In this document: positions 43,556 through 52,698 of the stretch, piece after piece
Position numbering within the stretch: position 1 is the first letter of the stretch
How the letters are laid out: every line of letters begins with the position of its first letter
Assembly: GCA_963753585.1 (NCBI GenBank)
Contig: CAVWCU010000001.1
Coordinates: 1,054,001 to 1,118,000 of the forward strand
DNA: 64,000 nucleotides
DNA from: VRUE01 sp963753585
Lineage (GTDB): Bacteria; Actinomycetota; Thermoleophilia; Solirubrobacterales; 70-9
Direction: 5' to 3'
Made by a program: the position numbers and the translations under genes
The notes under the pieces: model-generated
The model's database searches: none
The model's input: the letters and a program-made list of their open reading frames with translations, nothing else
What the model was told of the DNA's origin: nothing

Positions 43556-44781
43556 GCCGCCGCGGTGCAGCCATGCTCGCGGCTCTGGCCGCCCTGGCGC
43601 TGCTCTCCTCGCAGCCGTCCCCCGCGCAGGGGAAGACCACGATCGGGTTCTGGGCCGGCGAGGCCGTTCCCGGCACCAACTGGGACGAACCCGCCACCTA
43701 CTGGAACCGGCGCGACACGAGCGCCTACACGCCGGGCCTCTGGAACGTCCTGCGCGAGAACCGGATCCCCCTCTACTTCAACCTCCGCTACCGCCGCGAC
43801 TTCGGCCCCGTTCCGCCGGGCATGCCCCATCGCCGCGACGGGCTGGCGATCGTGCGCAAGGCCAACCGGCTCGGCGTGCCGGTCTGGGCCTGGATCCTCG
43901 TCCCCTACACCTCTGGCTACTGGTCGTGGGACGGGGCGGCGGCGGAGCACTTCGACGCCGTCAAGGCGCTTGCCAGCTGGGCGCGGGCGAAGCGCGTCCA
44001 GCTTCGCGGCGTCGTCCTCGACCCGGAGCCCCAGCTCAACACCCCCTTCGAGACCACGGTGGCGCTGATGGGGGGTGGCACCGGCGCTGAGCTTCCATCG
44101 CTCCTGCAGCGCACGATCGACCCGGCGGGCCAGTGTGCGGCCTGGCAGGAGTACGCCCGCCTCGCGCGCTGGACCAGGCGACACCGCATCCCCCTCGTCG
44201 CCGCGCCGGCGCCGTTGGCGCTCGACGACATCGCGGACGGCCGCCTCGCGCTCCAGGACGCGGCCGGGTTCATCGTGCCGAACGTACGCTGGCACAGGCT
44301 CTTCTTCCAGGCCTACCGCAGCGTCTTCTCCTACTACCTCGGGCACGATCCCGGGCCGGGCATCGTCTCGTCCTACCTCTACTCCTCCCGGCGCGAATTC
44401 GGCGACGTGGGACAGATCAGCCTCGGCAGCTCCGGCCGCGGCCCGTACAAGCGGCTCTCGCGCCTCGTCCACGACGTCCGCCTGGCCGCGACGCTCGGTG
44501 CCGGCAACGTGCCGATCTACTCGCTGGAGAGGACACTGAGGGCGTACGGCGGCCCGCGTTCGGTGATCCGGCTCGCCGAGGCCGCGGATCGCCCCCTCAC
44601 CGGATCCAGGCGGGCCAAGGCGTCGACGCCGACGCCCCAAGCCAAGGCGGTCCGGGCCGGGTTCCGGCGCGCGGACGCGGCGGCCCTGGCCGCCACCAAC
44701 CTGGCCACGGACGCAAGCGGCGCCCCCCTCCTCTCCAACTCCTGGCCCTACGGCTGCGGCAGCTGGGTGCCCCTCGAATAG
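43552..44781 (+). CDS. Secreted protein of unknown function, possible TIM-barrel glycosidase fold
   Basis: A 409-residue exported protein: signal peptide AAMLAALAALALLSSQPSPAQG. The mature region has alternating strands and helices: IPLYFNLRYRRDFGPV, RLGVPVWAWILVPYTSGYW, LRGVVLDPEPQLNTPFE, RRHRIPLVAAPAPLALDDI. The conserved-looking VVLDPEPQ could hold an acidic active-site pair as in glycoside hydrolases. No named family is recognised. GTG 43552 overlaps the methyltransferase stop (GTGA), so it is coupled to it. Confidence 0.62.
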   Translation: MSRRGAAMLAALAALALLSSQPSPAQGKTTIGFWAGEAVPGTNWDEPATYWNRRDTSAYTPGLWNVLRENRIPLYFNLRYRRDFGPVPPGMPHRRDGLAIVRKANRLGVPVWAWILVPYTSGYWSWDGAAAEHFDAVKALASWARAKRVQLRGVVLDPEPQLNTPFETTVALMGGGTGAELPSLLQRTIDPAGQCAAWQEYARLARWTRRHRIPLVAAPAPLALDDIADGRLALQDAAGFIVPNVRWHRLFFQAYRSVFSYYLGHDPGPGIVSSYLYSSRREFGDVGQISLGSSGRGPYKRLSRLVHDVRLAATLGAGNVPIYSLERTLRAYGGPRSVIRLAEAADRPLTGSRRAKASTPTPQAKAVRAGFRRADAAALAATNLATDASGAPLLSNSWPYGCGSWVPLE

Positions 44782-44790
44782 CATCCTCAC

Positions 44791-45321
44791 ATGGCGAGAT
44801 CCGGGGATGAGCTGAAGGGGATCGGATCGAGCCTGCGGTTCGTCGAGACGACCGCCGACACCGGCGGCGATCGGCTTGTCGTCGAGATCGCCTATGCGGG
44901 AGGCGGAGGCCGCCCACCGGTCCACTTTCATCCGTCCCAGGACGAGCGCTTCGAGGTTCTGGAGGGTGAGATCCACGCGATCCTGGACGGAGTCGAGCAT
45001 GTGCTTCGGCCGGGTGACACGCTGGAGGTGCCCGCCGGCACGCGTCACGAGATGTGGGCGACGGAGCCCTCGCGCCAGCGCTGGGAAACGCGTCCCGCCC
45101 TGAAGACCGAGTTGTTCTTCGAAACGCTATGGGGCCTGCAACGGGACGGACAGACCAATGAGAAGGGGGTGCCGCCCCTGCCGCAGATGGCGCTGACCCT
45201 GCGGCATTTCTCCGACGAGTTCCGCCTGGCCAAGCCTCCGGCGATCGTCCAGGCCGTCCTCTTCCCCCTGCTTGCCGTGGTGGGGCGGGCGCAGGGGCGA
45301 CGGCCGACCTACGAGCCGTAG
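44791..45321 (+). CDS. Cupin-domain protein
   Basis: A 176-residue protein with a single cupin barrel (about 25-110). Motif 1 is PPVHFHPSQDERFEVLEGE, with two His and one Glu for metal. Motif 2 is LRPGDTLEVPAGTRHEMWA, with the last His. A hydrophobic segment near the C-terminus (AIVQAVLFPLLAVVG) may anchor it to the membrane. Ten bases after the secreted protein, likely the same transcript. Activity unknown. Confidence 0.82.
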   Translation: MARSGDELKGIGSSLRFVETTADTGGDRLVVEIAYAGGGGRPPVHFHPSQDERFEVLEGEIHAILDGVEHVLRPGDTLEVPAGTRHEMWATEPSRQRWETRPALKTELFFETLWGLQRDGQTNEKGVPPLPQMALTLRHFSDEFRLAKPPAIVQAVLFPLLAVVGRAQGRRPTYEP

Positions 45322-45331
45322 GGCACCGGCC

Positions 45332-46738
45332 TCACTCGCTGAGCTCTGCGACCTCGATCCGGCCGTCCTCGGCGGCCGACCGCAGGGCCGCATAGTCCGC
45401 TTCGTTGCGGTCGGCATAGGTCTCGGCGAAGGTCGCCATCGCCTTGTCGAAGGTGTCGCTCTTGCCCAGGTATGCGGAGATCGCGATGCGGTCGCCGCTG
45501 CGGGCGTGGGCGTGGGCGAGGGTCGTGCCGCAGATCTGGGCGTAGGCGGTGAGGGCGCGGGGGTCCATGCGCTCGACCTTCACCGAGCCCTTCATGTCCC
45601 AGAGCTGGCGCACGTAGAAGTCACGCTGCCGGCCGTCGAAGCCGGTGGCCTTGACCCAGCCGAGCATGATGTCGCTGGCGGCCTGGACCAGGCGCTGGCC
45701 CTGGACGACGCGCTCGCCCTGGTTCTCGAAGGCGCTCGGGGCAGCGTAGGGCTCGAGCACCGAGCGCTGGGCTTCCTTCATCTGGAGGAAGAGGGGGTCG
45801 CCGTCGTCGCGTCCCAGCATCAGCACGACCCAGGCGCGGGTGCCGACGCTGCCGACCCCGACCACCTTGAGCGCGGCGTCGACGAAGCGGTAGCTGTCGA
45901 GGAGCGCGCGGCGGTCCTCGGGGAGTGTGGCGCGATAGTTGGCGAGGGTCTCGAGCACCCGCGCTTCGACGTCCGCCCCGGTCTCGGCAACCAGCTCGTC
46001 GATCGGCACGATCAGGGGCGGTTCGCTGACGATGCGCAGCCTGCCCTCGACTTCGCGGGTGAGCTTGGAGAGGGCGCGCATCCTGTCCTTGGCCTGGGTC
46101 TTGGCCAGGTTGCGCCTGAAGGCCTCGCGCTCCTTCTCGCCGGCAGCGGCGCCCCAGCGCTCGGCGACCGCCGGCACGTCCATCTTCGTGTACCAGACTT
46201 CGAGGTTGCCGAGCTCGGCCAGTCGGCGCATCGCGTCGCGGTACTCGGCCATCCCCGCGGCGACGATCGCGGTCCGCTCGCCCCGCTTGAAGCCGCTTTC
46301 GCGACCGGCGACGGCGAAGCTGGCGGCGAGGCGCATCGCGTCCCACTCCCATGGGCCCGGCAGGGTCTCGTCGAAGTCGTTGACGTCGAAGACGAGCTCG
46401 CGGTCGGGCGAGGCGTAGGCGCCGAAGTTGGAGAGGTGGGCGTCGCCGCAGAGCTGCACCTCGAAGCCGCTGCGCGCCGTGCTCGCCAGGTCGGCGGCCA
46501 TCACGGCGGCGGCGCCACGGTAGAAGGCGAACGGCGAGGCGAGCATCCGCGCGTAGCGAAGCGGCACGAGCTGACCGACCCGCGAGGTCGCCTGGGCCTC
46601 CAGAAGCTCGACCGGGTCGGGGCGGTCGCCGGCCGGGGCCCACTCGCCGTGACTCGACCGAGGGGCCTCGGTGCGGGCGGCCTTGCCGGTGGCGGCGCGC
46701 TCGGCGGGGGACTTCGGCCCCTGCAGCGGGTCGGTCAT
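45332..46738 (-). CDS. DUF2252 protein
   Basis: A 468-residue soluble protein. LRYARMLASPFAFYRGAA, QLCGDAHLSNFGAYASPDRELVFDVNDFDE (in outline) and GRDDGDPLFLQMKEAQRSVLEPY are the DUF2252 hallmarks; GDAHLSNFG and DVNDFDE resemble the catalytic and metal loops of aminoglycoside-phosphotransferase-like kinases. Substrate is unknown. Its start overlaps the stop of the upstream MFS gene by ATGA-type overlap, so it is translated after that pump. Confidence 0.87.
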   Translation of the reverse strand: MTDPLQGPKSPAERAATGKAARTEAPRSSHGEWAPAGDRPDPVELLEAQATSRVGQLVPLRYARMLASPFAFYRGAAAVMAADLASTARSGFEVQLCGDAHLSNFGAYASPDRELVFDVNDFDETLPGPWEWDAMRLAASFAVAGRESGFKRGERTAIVAAGMAEYRDAMRRLAELGNLEVWYTKMDVPAVAERWGAAAGEKEREAFRRNLAKTQAKDRMRALSKLTREVEGRLRIVSEPPLIVPIDELVAETGADVEARVLETLANYRATLPEDRRALLDSYRFVDAALKVVGVGSVGTRAWVVLMLGRDDGDPLFLQMKEAQRSVLEPYAAPSAFENQGERVVQGQRLVQAASDIMLGWVKATGFDGRQRDFYVRQLWDMKGSVKVERMDPRALTAYAQICGTTLAHAHARSGDRIAISAYLGKSDTFDKAMATFAETYADRNEADYAALRSAAEDGRIEVAELSE

Positions 46739-48366
46739 CAGGCGGGCGAAGGCTCGGGGTCGAGATGCGGCGGGTCGGGCCCGGCCTGCAGCTCGTCGAA
46801 GCGGCGATCCGGCAGGCGCCGCGTGGACCAGAAGGAGCAGACGGTGAGGAAGGCGGCGAAGAGGAAGGCGGTCTTCAGCGCCTTGATCTGGGCGTCCTCG
46901 TAATTTTCGACCAGGGCGTCGGTGGTCGCGGCGTCGAGCCCGGCGGCGGTCGCGCCGGCGCGGACCTCTTCGGAGGAGACGAAGCTCCCCCCCGCGCTCA
47001 GCCGCACCTCGAGCTGGTCGCCGACGTCGCCGGAGATCCTCGCGTCATCGGCGACATTCGAGGTGAAGGCGGCGATCAGGCCGGTGATCACGATCGCGCC
47101 GAGCAACGCCGTGCCCAGCGAGGAGCCGAGCTGCTGTGCGGTGCTCTGCAGACCGCCAGCCTCGCTGCGGTCGTCGTCGGACACCGCGGACTGGACGACG
47201 TTGCCGAGCTGGGAGACGATCAGGCCCATCCCGATGCCGAGCACGCCCATCCCGATCAGGAAGGAGGAGTTGTCGAGCTCGGGCTCGATCGTCCCGAGCA
47301 GCATCAGGGTCGCGACGAGGACGGTGAGCAGGCCGGTGCGGACCAGCGGTTTCGGCGCAAACCGCTTCGCCAGCGCCGAGCCGACGATCGAGGCGAAGAA
47401 GAGTCCGGCGGAGGCCGGCAGCATCCGCACTCCCGTTTCGAGCGCGTCGAGGCCCTGGACGACCTGGAGGAAGAGCGGGATCGTGAAGAAGACGCCCATC
47501 AGGATCAGGTTCTGGGCGAGGAACATCGCGACGCCGCCGCGCAGCTGGGAGATGCCCAGCAGCGGCAGGTGGACGAGGGGGTCCTGGCCAAGGCGTTCGC
47601 GGCGGCGCTCCCAGGCCACGAAGGCGGCGAGCACGAGCGCCCCGGCCCCGATCACAAAGGGGGTCAACGAGAAGCCGAAGGGCTCGACCGGCGAGCTGCG
47701 CGGGGCCAGCCAACCCCAGTTGCTCGCCTGCAGCACGCCGAAGACGACCAGGGCGAGGCCTGCGGCGGAGAGCACGCCGCCGACCCAATCGAGACTGGGC
47801 GCCGGGCCCTCGCGCTCGGGCTCGCGGATCATCCGCGTTCCGAGCAGGATGCCGATGGCGACGACCACCTCGCCGACGAAGACGACGCGCCAGCTGAGCT
47901 CCGTCGTCGCCCAGCCGCCGAGGATCGGGCCGACGGCGATGCCGGCCCCGGCGACGCCGCCCAGGACGCCGTAGGCGATCGCCCGGTCGGCGCCCTTGTA
48001 GTTGCCGGCGACCAGGGCGATCAGGGCGGGGATGACGAGTGCCGCGCCGATCCCCTCGAGGATCGACCAGCCGAACATCAGCGAGGGCACGCTCCAGGAG
48101 GCGGCCGTCAGCCCCGACCCGACGCCGTAGATGCAGAGCCCGATCGTGAAGGCGCGCCGCCGCCCCCAGATGTCGCCCAGCTTGCCGCCGGTCAGCATCA
48201 GGCCCGCCATCACCAGCGCGTAGAAGGCGATCACCGCCTGGATCGTGGTGACCGTGGTGTCGAAGTCTTCGACCAGCTGGGAGATCGCCACGTTCATCAC
48301 CGCCTGGTCGAGCACCATCAGGAACTGCGCGGCCGCCAGGACGGCGAGGACTCCCCACTTCTTCAT
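46738..48366 (-). CDS. MFS drug/proton antiporter, DHA2 (EmrB/QacA-like)
   Basis: A 542-residue transporter with fourteen predicted helices. LMVLDQAVMNVAISQL in helix 1 is the DHA2 motif D1; GGKLGDIWGRRRAF is motif A; GVAGAGIAVGPILGGWATT is the antiporter motif C. A periplasmic stretch near 440-490 is hydrophilic. It should export drugs or metabolites using the proton gradient. ATG 48366 is taken from the first helix; the frame is open to 48531 but antisense to zur. Co-transcribed with DUF2252. Confidence 0.88.
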   Translation of the reverse strand: MKKWGVLAVLAAAQFLMVLDQAVMNVAISQLVEDFDTTVTTIQAVIAFYALVMAGLMLTGGKLGDIWGRRRAFTIGLCIYGVGSGLTAASWSVPSLMFGWSILEGIGAALVIPALIALVAGNYKGADRAIAYGVLGGVAGAGIAVGPILGGWATTELSWRVVFVGEVVVAIGILLGTRMIREPEREGPAPSLDWVGGVLSAAGLALVVFGVLQASNWGWLAPRSSPVEPFGFSLTPFVIGAGALVLAAFVAWERRRERLGQDPLVHLPLLGISQLRGGVAMFLAQNLILMGVFFTIPLFLQVVQGLDALETGVRMLPASAGLFFASIVGSALAKRFAPKPLVRTGLLTVLVATLMLLGTIEPELDNSSFLIGMGVLGIGMGLIVSQLGNVVQSAVSDDDRSEAGGLQSTAQQLGSSLGTALLGAIVITGLIAAFTSNVADDARISGDVGDQLEVRLSAGGSFVSSEEVRAGATAAGLDAATTDALVENYEDAQIKALKTAFLFAAFLTVCSFWSTRRLPDRRFDELQAGPDPPHLDPEPSPA

Positions 48367-48418
48367 CGGTGGCAGCTTCGCATCTTTCACACCGAATCGA
48401 AGCCGGCTACCCGGTCGG

Positions 48419-48865
48419 TCAGCTCGCGCAGCGCGCGCAGAGGCCGCGCAGGACCACGTCGTGGTCGGTGACCTCGAAGTTGATCTCCTCGGACAGCTTC
48501 TCGATCGCGCGCTCGAGCGATGAATCCTCAAACGGGACCATGCGCCCGCACTGGCGGCAGATCGCGTGGTGGTGGTGCTCGCCGCCGGGCTCGACGCGCT
48601 CGTATCCGGCCGTCCCCCGCGTCACCTCCATCCGCTGCACCAGGCCGAGCTGCTCCAGCTGCTCCAGCGCCCGGTAGACGCTGGCGCGCCCCACCGCCGG
48701 CCGCCGTCGGCGCAGCTCGTCGTCGAGCTCGATCGCGGTGACGGCGCAGTCGTGGCGGGCCAGTGCCTCGACGACCGCGGTGCGGGCGCCGCCGCGCCGG
48801 TAGCCCGCCTGCCGGAGGGCGCGAAGAGCGTGCTCGGCCCAGGCGCTGTCGGTCTTCGCCGGCAT
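48419..48865 (-). CDS. zur: Fur-family regulator, likely Zur
   Basis: A 148-residue metalloregulator. N-terminal winged helix (GARTAVVEALARHDCAVTAIELDDELR in outline, GRASVYRALEQLEQLGLV). Dimerisation domain with GGEHHHHAICRQCGRMVPF and a final GLCARC, giving the two CxxC pairs of the structural zinc site and a His-rich regulatory site. It is last in the zinc transporter operon, and a Zur-box-like palindrome lies before the first gene, so it is a zinc-sensing repressor of its own operon. Confidence 0.88.
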   Translation of the reverse strand: MPAKTDSAWAEHALRALRQAGYRRGGARTAVVEALARHDCAVTAIELDDELRRRRPAVGRASVYRALEQLEQLGLVQRMEVTRGTAGYERVEPGGEHHHHAICRQCGRMVPFEDSSLERAIEKLSEEINFEVTDHDVVLRGLCARCAS

Positions 48866-49707
48866 CAGGCGATCGTAGCCTCAGCCCGTGGCGGTGCCGA
48901 TCGGCGCGCCGCGAGCCACTGCCCCAGGGGCAAGGAGAGCAGATAGACGGCGACGATCGCCGCGGCCACCGAGGCCCCGCCGGCGGTGCCGGCGTAGTAG
49001 GAGAGGTACAGCCCGCCGACCGCCGCGAGGACGGCGATGGCCGTGGCGATCAGCATCGTCGGCAGCATCCGGTCGGCGAGCCGGCGCGCGGCGGCGGCCG
49101 GCCCGACGAAGACGGCGACGACGAGCAGGTTGCCGAGGCCCTGCACGGCGACCACGGTCGCGGCAGCCAGCAGGACCAGCAGTGCCGCGTCGGCGAGGGC
49201 CGGGGAAACGCCGAGCGCCCGCGCCGCGCCGCGGTCGAAGCCGGCCACCAGCAGCCTGCCGTGCAGGAGCCTGAGGGAGAGGAGCACGAGCGCCACCAGA
49301 GCCAGGGCCGCGGCCAGGTCGGCATCGGTGACCCCGAACGGATCGCCGAAGAGCAGCGCCTCGACCCCAGGCGGGGACTGTGGCGAGAGGGCGAGCAGCA
49401 CGCCGAGTCCGAACATCGTCGTCACCACCACCGCGACGGCCGCTTCCCGGCTCACCCCCGCCACCCTGGCGCCGAGCGCGATCGCCAGCGCCGCCACGAC
49501 GACCGCCGGGGTGGCGCCGAGCAGCAGCGGGACGCCGGCGATGGCGGCAAGGACGAGCCCGGGGAAGAGCGAGTGGGCGAGGGACTCGGCGGCGTAGGAG
49601 AGGCCGTAGAAGACGACCCAGCAGCCGAGCGCGCCGCCGGCGACGCCGATCAGAACCACCTCCGCGAGGGCGCGCTGCATGAACGGTTCTTGCAGGGGCT
49701 CGAGCAT
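48865..49707 (-). CDS. znuB: Zinc/metal ABC transporter permease
   Basis: A 280-residue ABC-3 family permease with about eight helices. FMQRALAEVVLIGVAGGALGCWVVFYGLSY, in outline, is the standard start; GLGNLLVVAVFVGPAAAARRLADRM is the conserved C-terminal coupling region. It overlaps the zur start. The operon has a second permease domain fused to the binding protein, so the transporter may be a heterodimer of permeases. Confidence 0.88.
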   Translation of the reverse strand: MLEPLQEPFMQRALAEVVLIGVAGGALGCWVVFYGLSYAAESLAHSLFPGLVLAAIAGVPLLLGATPAVVVAALAIALGARVAGVSREAAVAVVVTTMFGLGVLLALSPQSPPGVEALLFGDPFGVTDADLAAALALVALVLLSLRLLHGRLLVAGFDRGAARALGVSPALADAALLVLLAAATVVAVQGLGNLLVVAVFVGPAAAARRLADRMLPTMLIATAIAVLAAVGGLYLSYYAGTAGGASVAAAIVAVYLLSLPLGQWLAARRSAPPRAEATIA

Positions 49708-49708
49708 C

Positions 49709-50461
49709 TCAGTGGTGGTGATGGTGCGGAGGCAGGATCGCCCTCCCCCCGCCGCCAGGGAGCTCGACGATCGCCCCGCCGTAGGTCGCTTCCAGAACGC
49801 CGACGTCGGCGAGTACCTCGTCGGGGGGCCCGCAGGCGATCTGGCGCCCGGCGATACAGAGGACGAGGTCGCAGGCGCGGGCCTGCTCGAGGTCGTGGGT
49901 GGCGATCACGACCCCCCTGCCCTCACTCGTCAACTCGCCGATCAGCGCTTCCAGCCGCTCGCCGCTGGGACGGTCGAGGCCCGAGAACGGCTCGTCGAGC
50001 AGCAGCACGCCGGCATCCTGCACGAGGGCGCGGGCGATCAGGACCCGCTGGCGCTGGCCGCCGGAGAGGCGGCCGAAGGTCTCCCCGGCAAGCGATGCCA
50101 AGCCGACCCGCTCCAGCGCGCGCTCTGCCGCCTCGCGCTGGCGCCGTCCGGGCCGGCGCCACCAGGGCAGGGCCGCGAGCGTCCCCATCGTCGCCACGTC
50201 GAGGGCGGAGACGGGATAGTCGAGGCGGGAGCGCTCGGTCTGCGGCACCGTGCCGCAGACCGCGGAGACGCTCAGCGTGCCGCCGAAGACCCGCAGTTCG
50301 CCGAGCACCGCGCGCAGCAGCGTCGTCTTGCCGCCGCCGTTGGAGCCGAGCAGGGCGAGCCTCTGGCCGGGGCGCAGCGAGAAGGTGACGCCGGAGATCG
50401 CCGGCGTGCCGTCGTATCCGGCCGCCAGGCCGGAGGCCTCGATCAGGAGCCGATCTCGCAC
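49709..50461 (-). CDS. znuC: Zinc/metal ABC transporter ATPase with His-rich tail
   Basis: A 250-residue ATPase: Walker A LGSNGGGKTTLL, signature RLSGGQRQRV, Walker B VLLLDEPFSGLD, switch IATHDLEQ. The protein ends PPHHHHH, a terminal metal-binding tail. GTG 50461 lies inside the end of the upstream gene (18-base overlap), implying coupling. One base separates it from the second permease. Confidence 0.88.
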   Translation of the reverse strand: MRDRLLIEASGLAAGYDGTPAISGVTFSLRPGQRLALLGSNGGGKTTLLRAVLGELRVFGGTLSVSAVCGTVPQTERSRLDYPVSALDVATMGTLAALPWWRRPGRRQREAAERALERVGLASLAGETFGRLSGGQRQRVLIARALVQDAGVLLLDEPFSGLDRPSGERLEALIGELTSEGRGVVIATHDLEQARACDLVLCIAGRQIACGPPDEVLADVGVLEATYGGAIVELPGGGGRAILPPHHHHH

Positions 50462-52194
50462 CTGCGCCTCCCTCCGGTGAAGCCGCGGACCATCGAGTCC
50501 GCGTTGGCCGCCTCCATCTGCACGTAGCCGGCGCCGTCGGAGCCAGCCGGGCCGAGCGTGTCTCCGTAGAGCGTGTACTCGGCCGTGGCGCCGGTCTGAG
50601 CCGCGATCGCCTCCGCGACCTTCGGGCTGAGCGAGCTCTCGGGGAAGACCGCCTCGACGCCTTCGCGCTCGATCAGGTCCGCCAGGGCGCTGAGGTCCTT
50701 GGCCGAGGGCTGAGCCTGGGTCGCCTGCGAGGGGATGACCGCGCCGACCACGTCGATGCCGTAGCGGCGGGCGAAGTAGCCGAAGGCGTCGTGATCGGTG
50801 ACCAGCTTGCGGCGGGCGGCGGGGACCGACTCCATGCAACCGGCGATGCCGGCGTCGAGCGCCCTCAGCCTGGCGAGGTAGGCCGCGCCCCGGCGCTCGA
50901 ATACGCGCCTGTGGGCCGGGTCGGCGGCCACCAGGCTGCGCTCGATCTCGCGCACCGCGGCCTCGGCGTTGCGCGGGTCGTGCCACCAGTGGGGGTCGTA
51001 GGTGGATGCCTCCTCCCCGCTCCGCTCGCCGGGCAGCCGCTCGGGCACCGCGGCCCCCAGATCGACGACCCGGGCGTCGCTGCCGCTGTCGGAGACCACC
51101 TCGCCGATCCACTCGTCGAGCTCGTCGCCGCTGGTGAAGACGAGCTCGGCCTCCGCGGTCGCGACCACGTCACTGGGACGCGGCTCGTACTCGTGAGGGT
51201 CGGTGTTCGGCTGGAGGATCTGGTCGACCGCGACCGCGCCGCCGCCGACCTGGCGGACGAAGTCGCCGACCTGGGTGGTCGTCGCGACGACGTCGAGCCG
51301 TCCGTCCTCGCCACCGGAGCCGCCGGAACATCCGGCGAGGAGCAGCGCGGAGGCGAGAAGGGCGGCTGTCACGAGGGCCGGCCTGCGCGGTGCGCGCGGC
51401 AGTGCCCTCGCCGCGGCGGCAAGGACGAAGACCGCGCCGGCGACGACGGCGATCGTCGCCCCCGGCGGGGCGTCGGTCTTGACCGAGAGCCAGAGCCCGA
51501 TCGCCCCCTCGACGGCGACGAGCGCGATGCTGGCGAGCTGCCAGGGCAGCATCCGCCGGGCGAAGAGGCGCACGGTGAGGGCGGGCACGACGAAGAGCGC
51601 CGCGACCAGCAGCGCCCCGATCGTCGAGAGCGCGGCGACGATCGCGAAGGCGATCAGGCCGAGGAGCACCAGCTCGAGACCGCGGGCCCCGGTCCCCAGC
51701 GCCGTGGCCGAGCCGGGGTCGAAGCCCCTCGCCAGCCAGCGATGACCGAGCAGCAGCGTGGCGAGCACGGTGGCGCCGGCCGCGGCGGCGGCGAGGGCGA
51801 TGTCTCCGCTGTCGATCAGGAGCAGGCTGCCGAAGAGCAGGGTCTCGACGTTGGCGCCGGAGCCGAAGACGTCGCTGGCGAGGATCGTGCCGGCGGCCAG
51901 GCAGCCGACGAGGACGATCGCGACCGCCGCGTCGCGTCCCTCCTCCTCGCGACGGGACAGCAGCGCCGCGCCGGCGCTGAAGAGGAGCGCGGCGCCGAAG
52001 GCCCCCAGCGGAGCCGCGAAGCCGAGCCCGTCGGCGAGCACCAGCCCCGGGAAGGCCGCCGTCCCGACCGAGTGGGAGAAGAAGGCGAGCCCGCGCAGGA
52101 CGATCCAGGTGCCGAGCAGGCCGGCCGGTACGGCGAGGATCGCCACCTCGAGCAGGCCACGCTGGACGAAGGGCAGCTGGAACGGCTCGAGCAC
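50443..52194 (-). CDS. Fusion of ABC permease and zinc-binding lipoprotein (ZnuB-ZnuA)
   Basis: A single 583-residue frame. Residues 1-270 are an ABC-3 permease (FVQRGLLEVAILAVPAGLLGTWIVLRGLAFF in outline, LSTIGALLVAALFVVPALTVRLFARRM). Residues about 276-300 are a lipoprotein signal with lipobox ASALLLAGCSGG. Residues 305-583 are a ZnuA-type cluster-9 binding protein: VVATTTQVGDFVRQVGG, NTDPHEYEPRPSDV, PHWWHDPRN, TDHDAFGYFARRYG and FPESSLSPKVAEAIA carry the metal histidines and acids. No frameshift is needed. If not cleaved, the binding protein is tethered to its permease. First gene of the operon, 18 bases after the Zur box. Confidence 0.85.
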   Translation of the reverse strand: MLEPFQLPFVQRGLLEVAILAVPAGLLGTWIVLRGLAFFSHSVGTAAFPGLVLADGLGFAAPLGAFGAALLFSAGAALLSRREEEGRDAAVAIVLVGCLAAGTILASDVFGSGANVETLLFGSLLLIDSGDIALAAAAAGATVLATLLLGHRWLARGFDPGSATALGTGARGLELVLLGLIAFAIVAALSTIGALLVAALFVVPALTVRLFARRMLPWQLASIALVAVEGAIGLWLSVKTDAPPGATIAVVAGAVFVLAAAARALPRAPRRPALVTAALLASALLLAGCSGGSGGEDGRLDVVATTTQVGDFVRQVGGGAVAVDQILQPNTDPHEYEPRPSDVVATAEAELVFTSGDELDEWIGEVVSDSGSDARVVDLGAAVPERLPGERSGEEASTYDPHWWHDPRNAEAAVREIERSLVAADPAHRRVFERRGAAYLARLRALDAGIAGCMESVPAARRKLVTDHDAFGYFARRYGIDVVGAVIPSQATQAQPSAKDLSALADLIEREGVEAVFPESSLSPKVAEAIAAQTGATAEYTLYGDTLGPAGSDGAGYVQMEAANADSMVRGFTGGRRRCEIGS

Positions 52195-52211
52195 GGCCCG
52201 CGGATTAAATC

Positions 52212-52228
52212 AAAATGAGATCCATTTT
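52212..52228. promoter_or_regulatory. Zur box
   Basis: AAAATGAGATCCATTTT, with AAAATG and CATTTT arms around five bases, in the AT-rich gap between the zinc operon and dtd. It resembles actinobacterial Zur/Fur sites and is 18 bases upstream of the permease-lipoprotein fusion. It might also affect dtd, which starts at 52282. Confidence 0.75.
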
Positions 52229-52281
52229 TATTTTCCCCGGGCATCCCTCCTATACGGTGCGGTCGTGCGCGGGAGCCGGAG

Positions 52282-52698
52282 ATGAGAGCGCTCGTCCAGC
52301 GGGTCAGCCAGGCAGCCGTGAACGTCGAGGGCGAGCGGATGGCGCAGATCGGCCCTGGGATGCTGATCCTGCTCGGGGTGAAGCGCGGCGACGCCGAGAA
52401 CGACGCCGACCGCCTGGCGGACAAGGTGCGAAAGCTGCGGATCTTCGACGACGCCGAGGGGCGGATGAACGAGCCTTTGGGCGAGCGCGAGGTGCTCTGC
52501 GTCAGCCAGTTCACCCTCTACGGTGACGCCCGCAAGGGCAACCGCCCCAGCTACGTGGAGGCGGCTCCCGGCGCCGAGGCCGAGCCCCTCTACGACCGCT
52601 TCTGCGAGCGTCTCGGCGCCGCCAAGGGCGTCTTCGGAGCTTGCATGGGCGTGGCCCTGGTCAACGACGGCCCGGTCACCCTGCTGTTGGAGTCGTGA
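52282..52698 (+). CDS. dtd: D-aminoacyl-tRNA deacylase
   Basis: A 138-residue Dtd proofreading enzyme that removes D-amino acids (and Gly from tRNA-Ala) from tRNA. The N-terminus MRALVQRVSQAAVNVEGE, active-site SQFTLYGD and C-terminal VALVNDGPVTLLLE with the Gly-cisPro motif are all present; length is typical. The GNAT gene overlaps its stop by four bases. Confidence 0.94.
   Translation: MRALVQRVSQAAVNVEGERMAQIGPGMLILLGVKRGDAENDADRLADKVRKLRIFDDAEGRMNEPLGEREVLCVSQFTLYGDARKGNRPSYVEAAPGAEAEPLYDRFCERLGAAKGVFGACMGVALVNDGPVTLLLES

Noticed and set aside
45272..49707. Long plus-strand frames over DUF2252, MFS and zinc genes
   Set aside because: Antisense shadows of conserved minus-strand genes with membrane and ATPase motifs.
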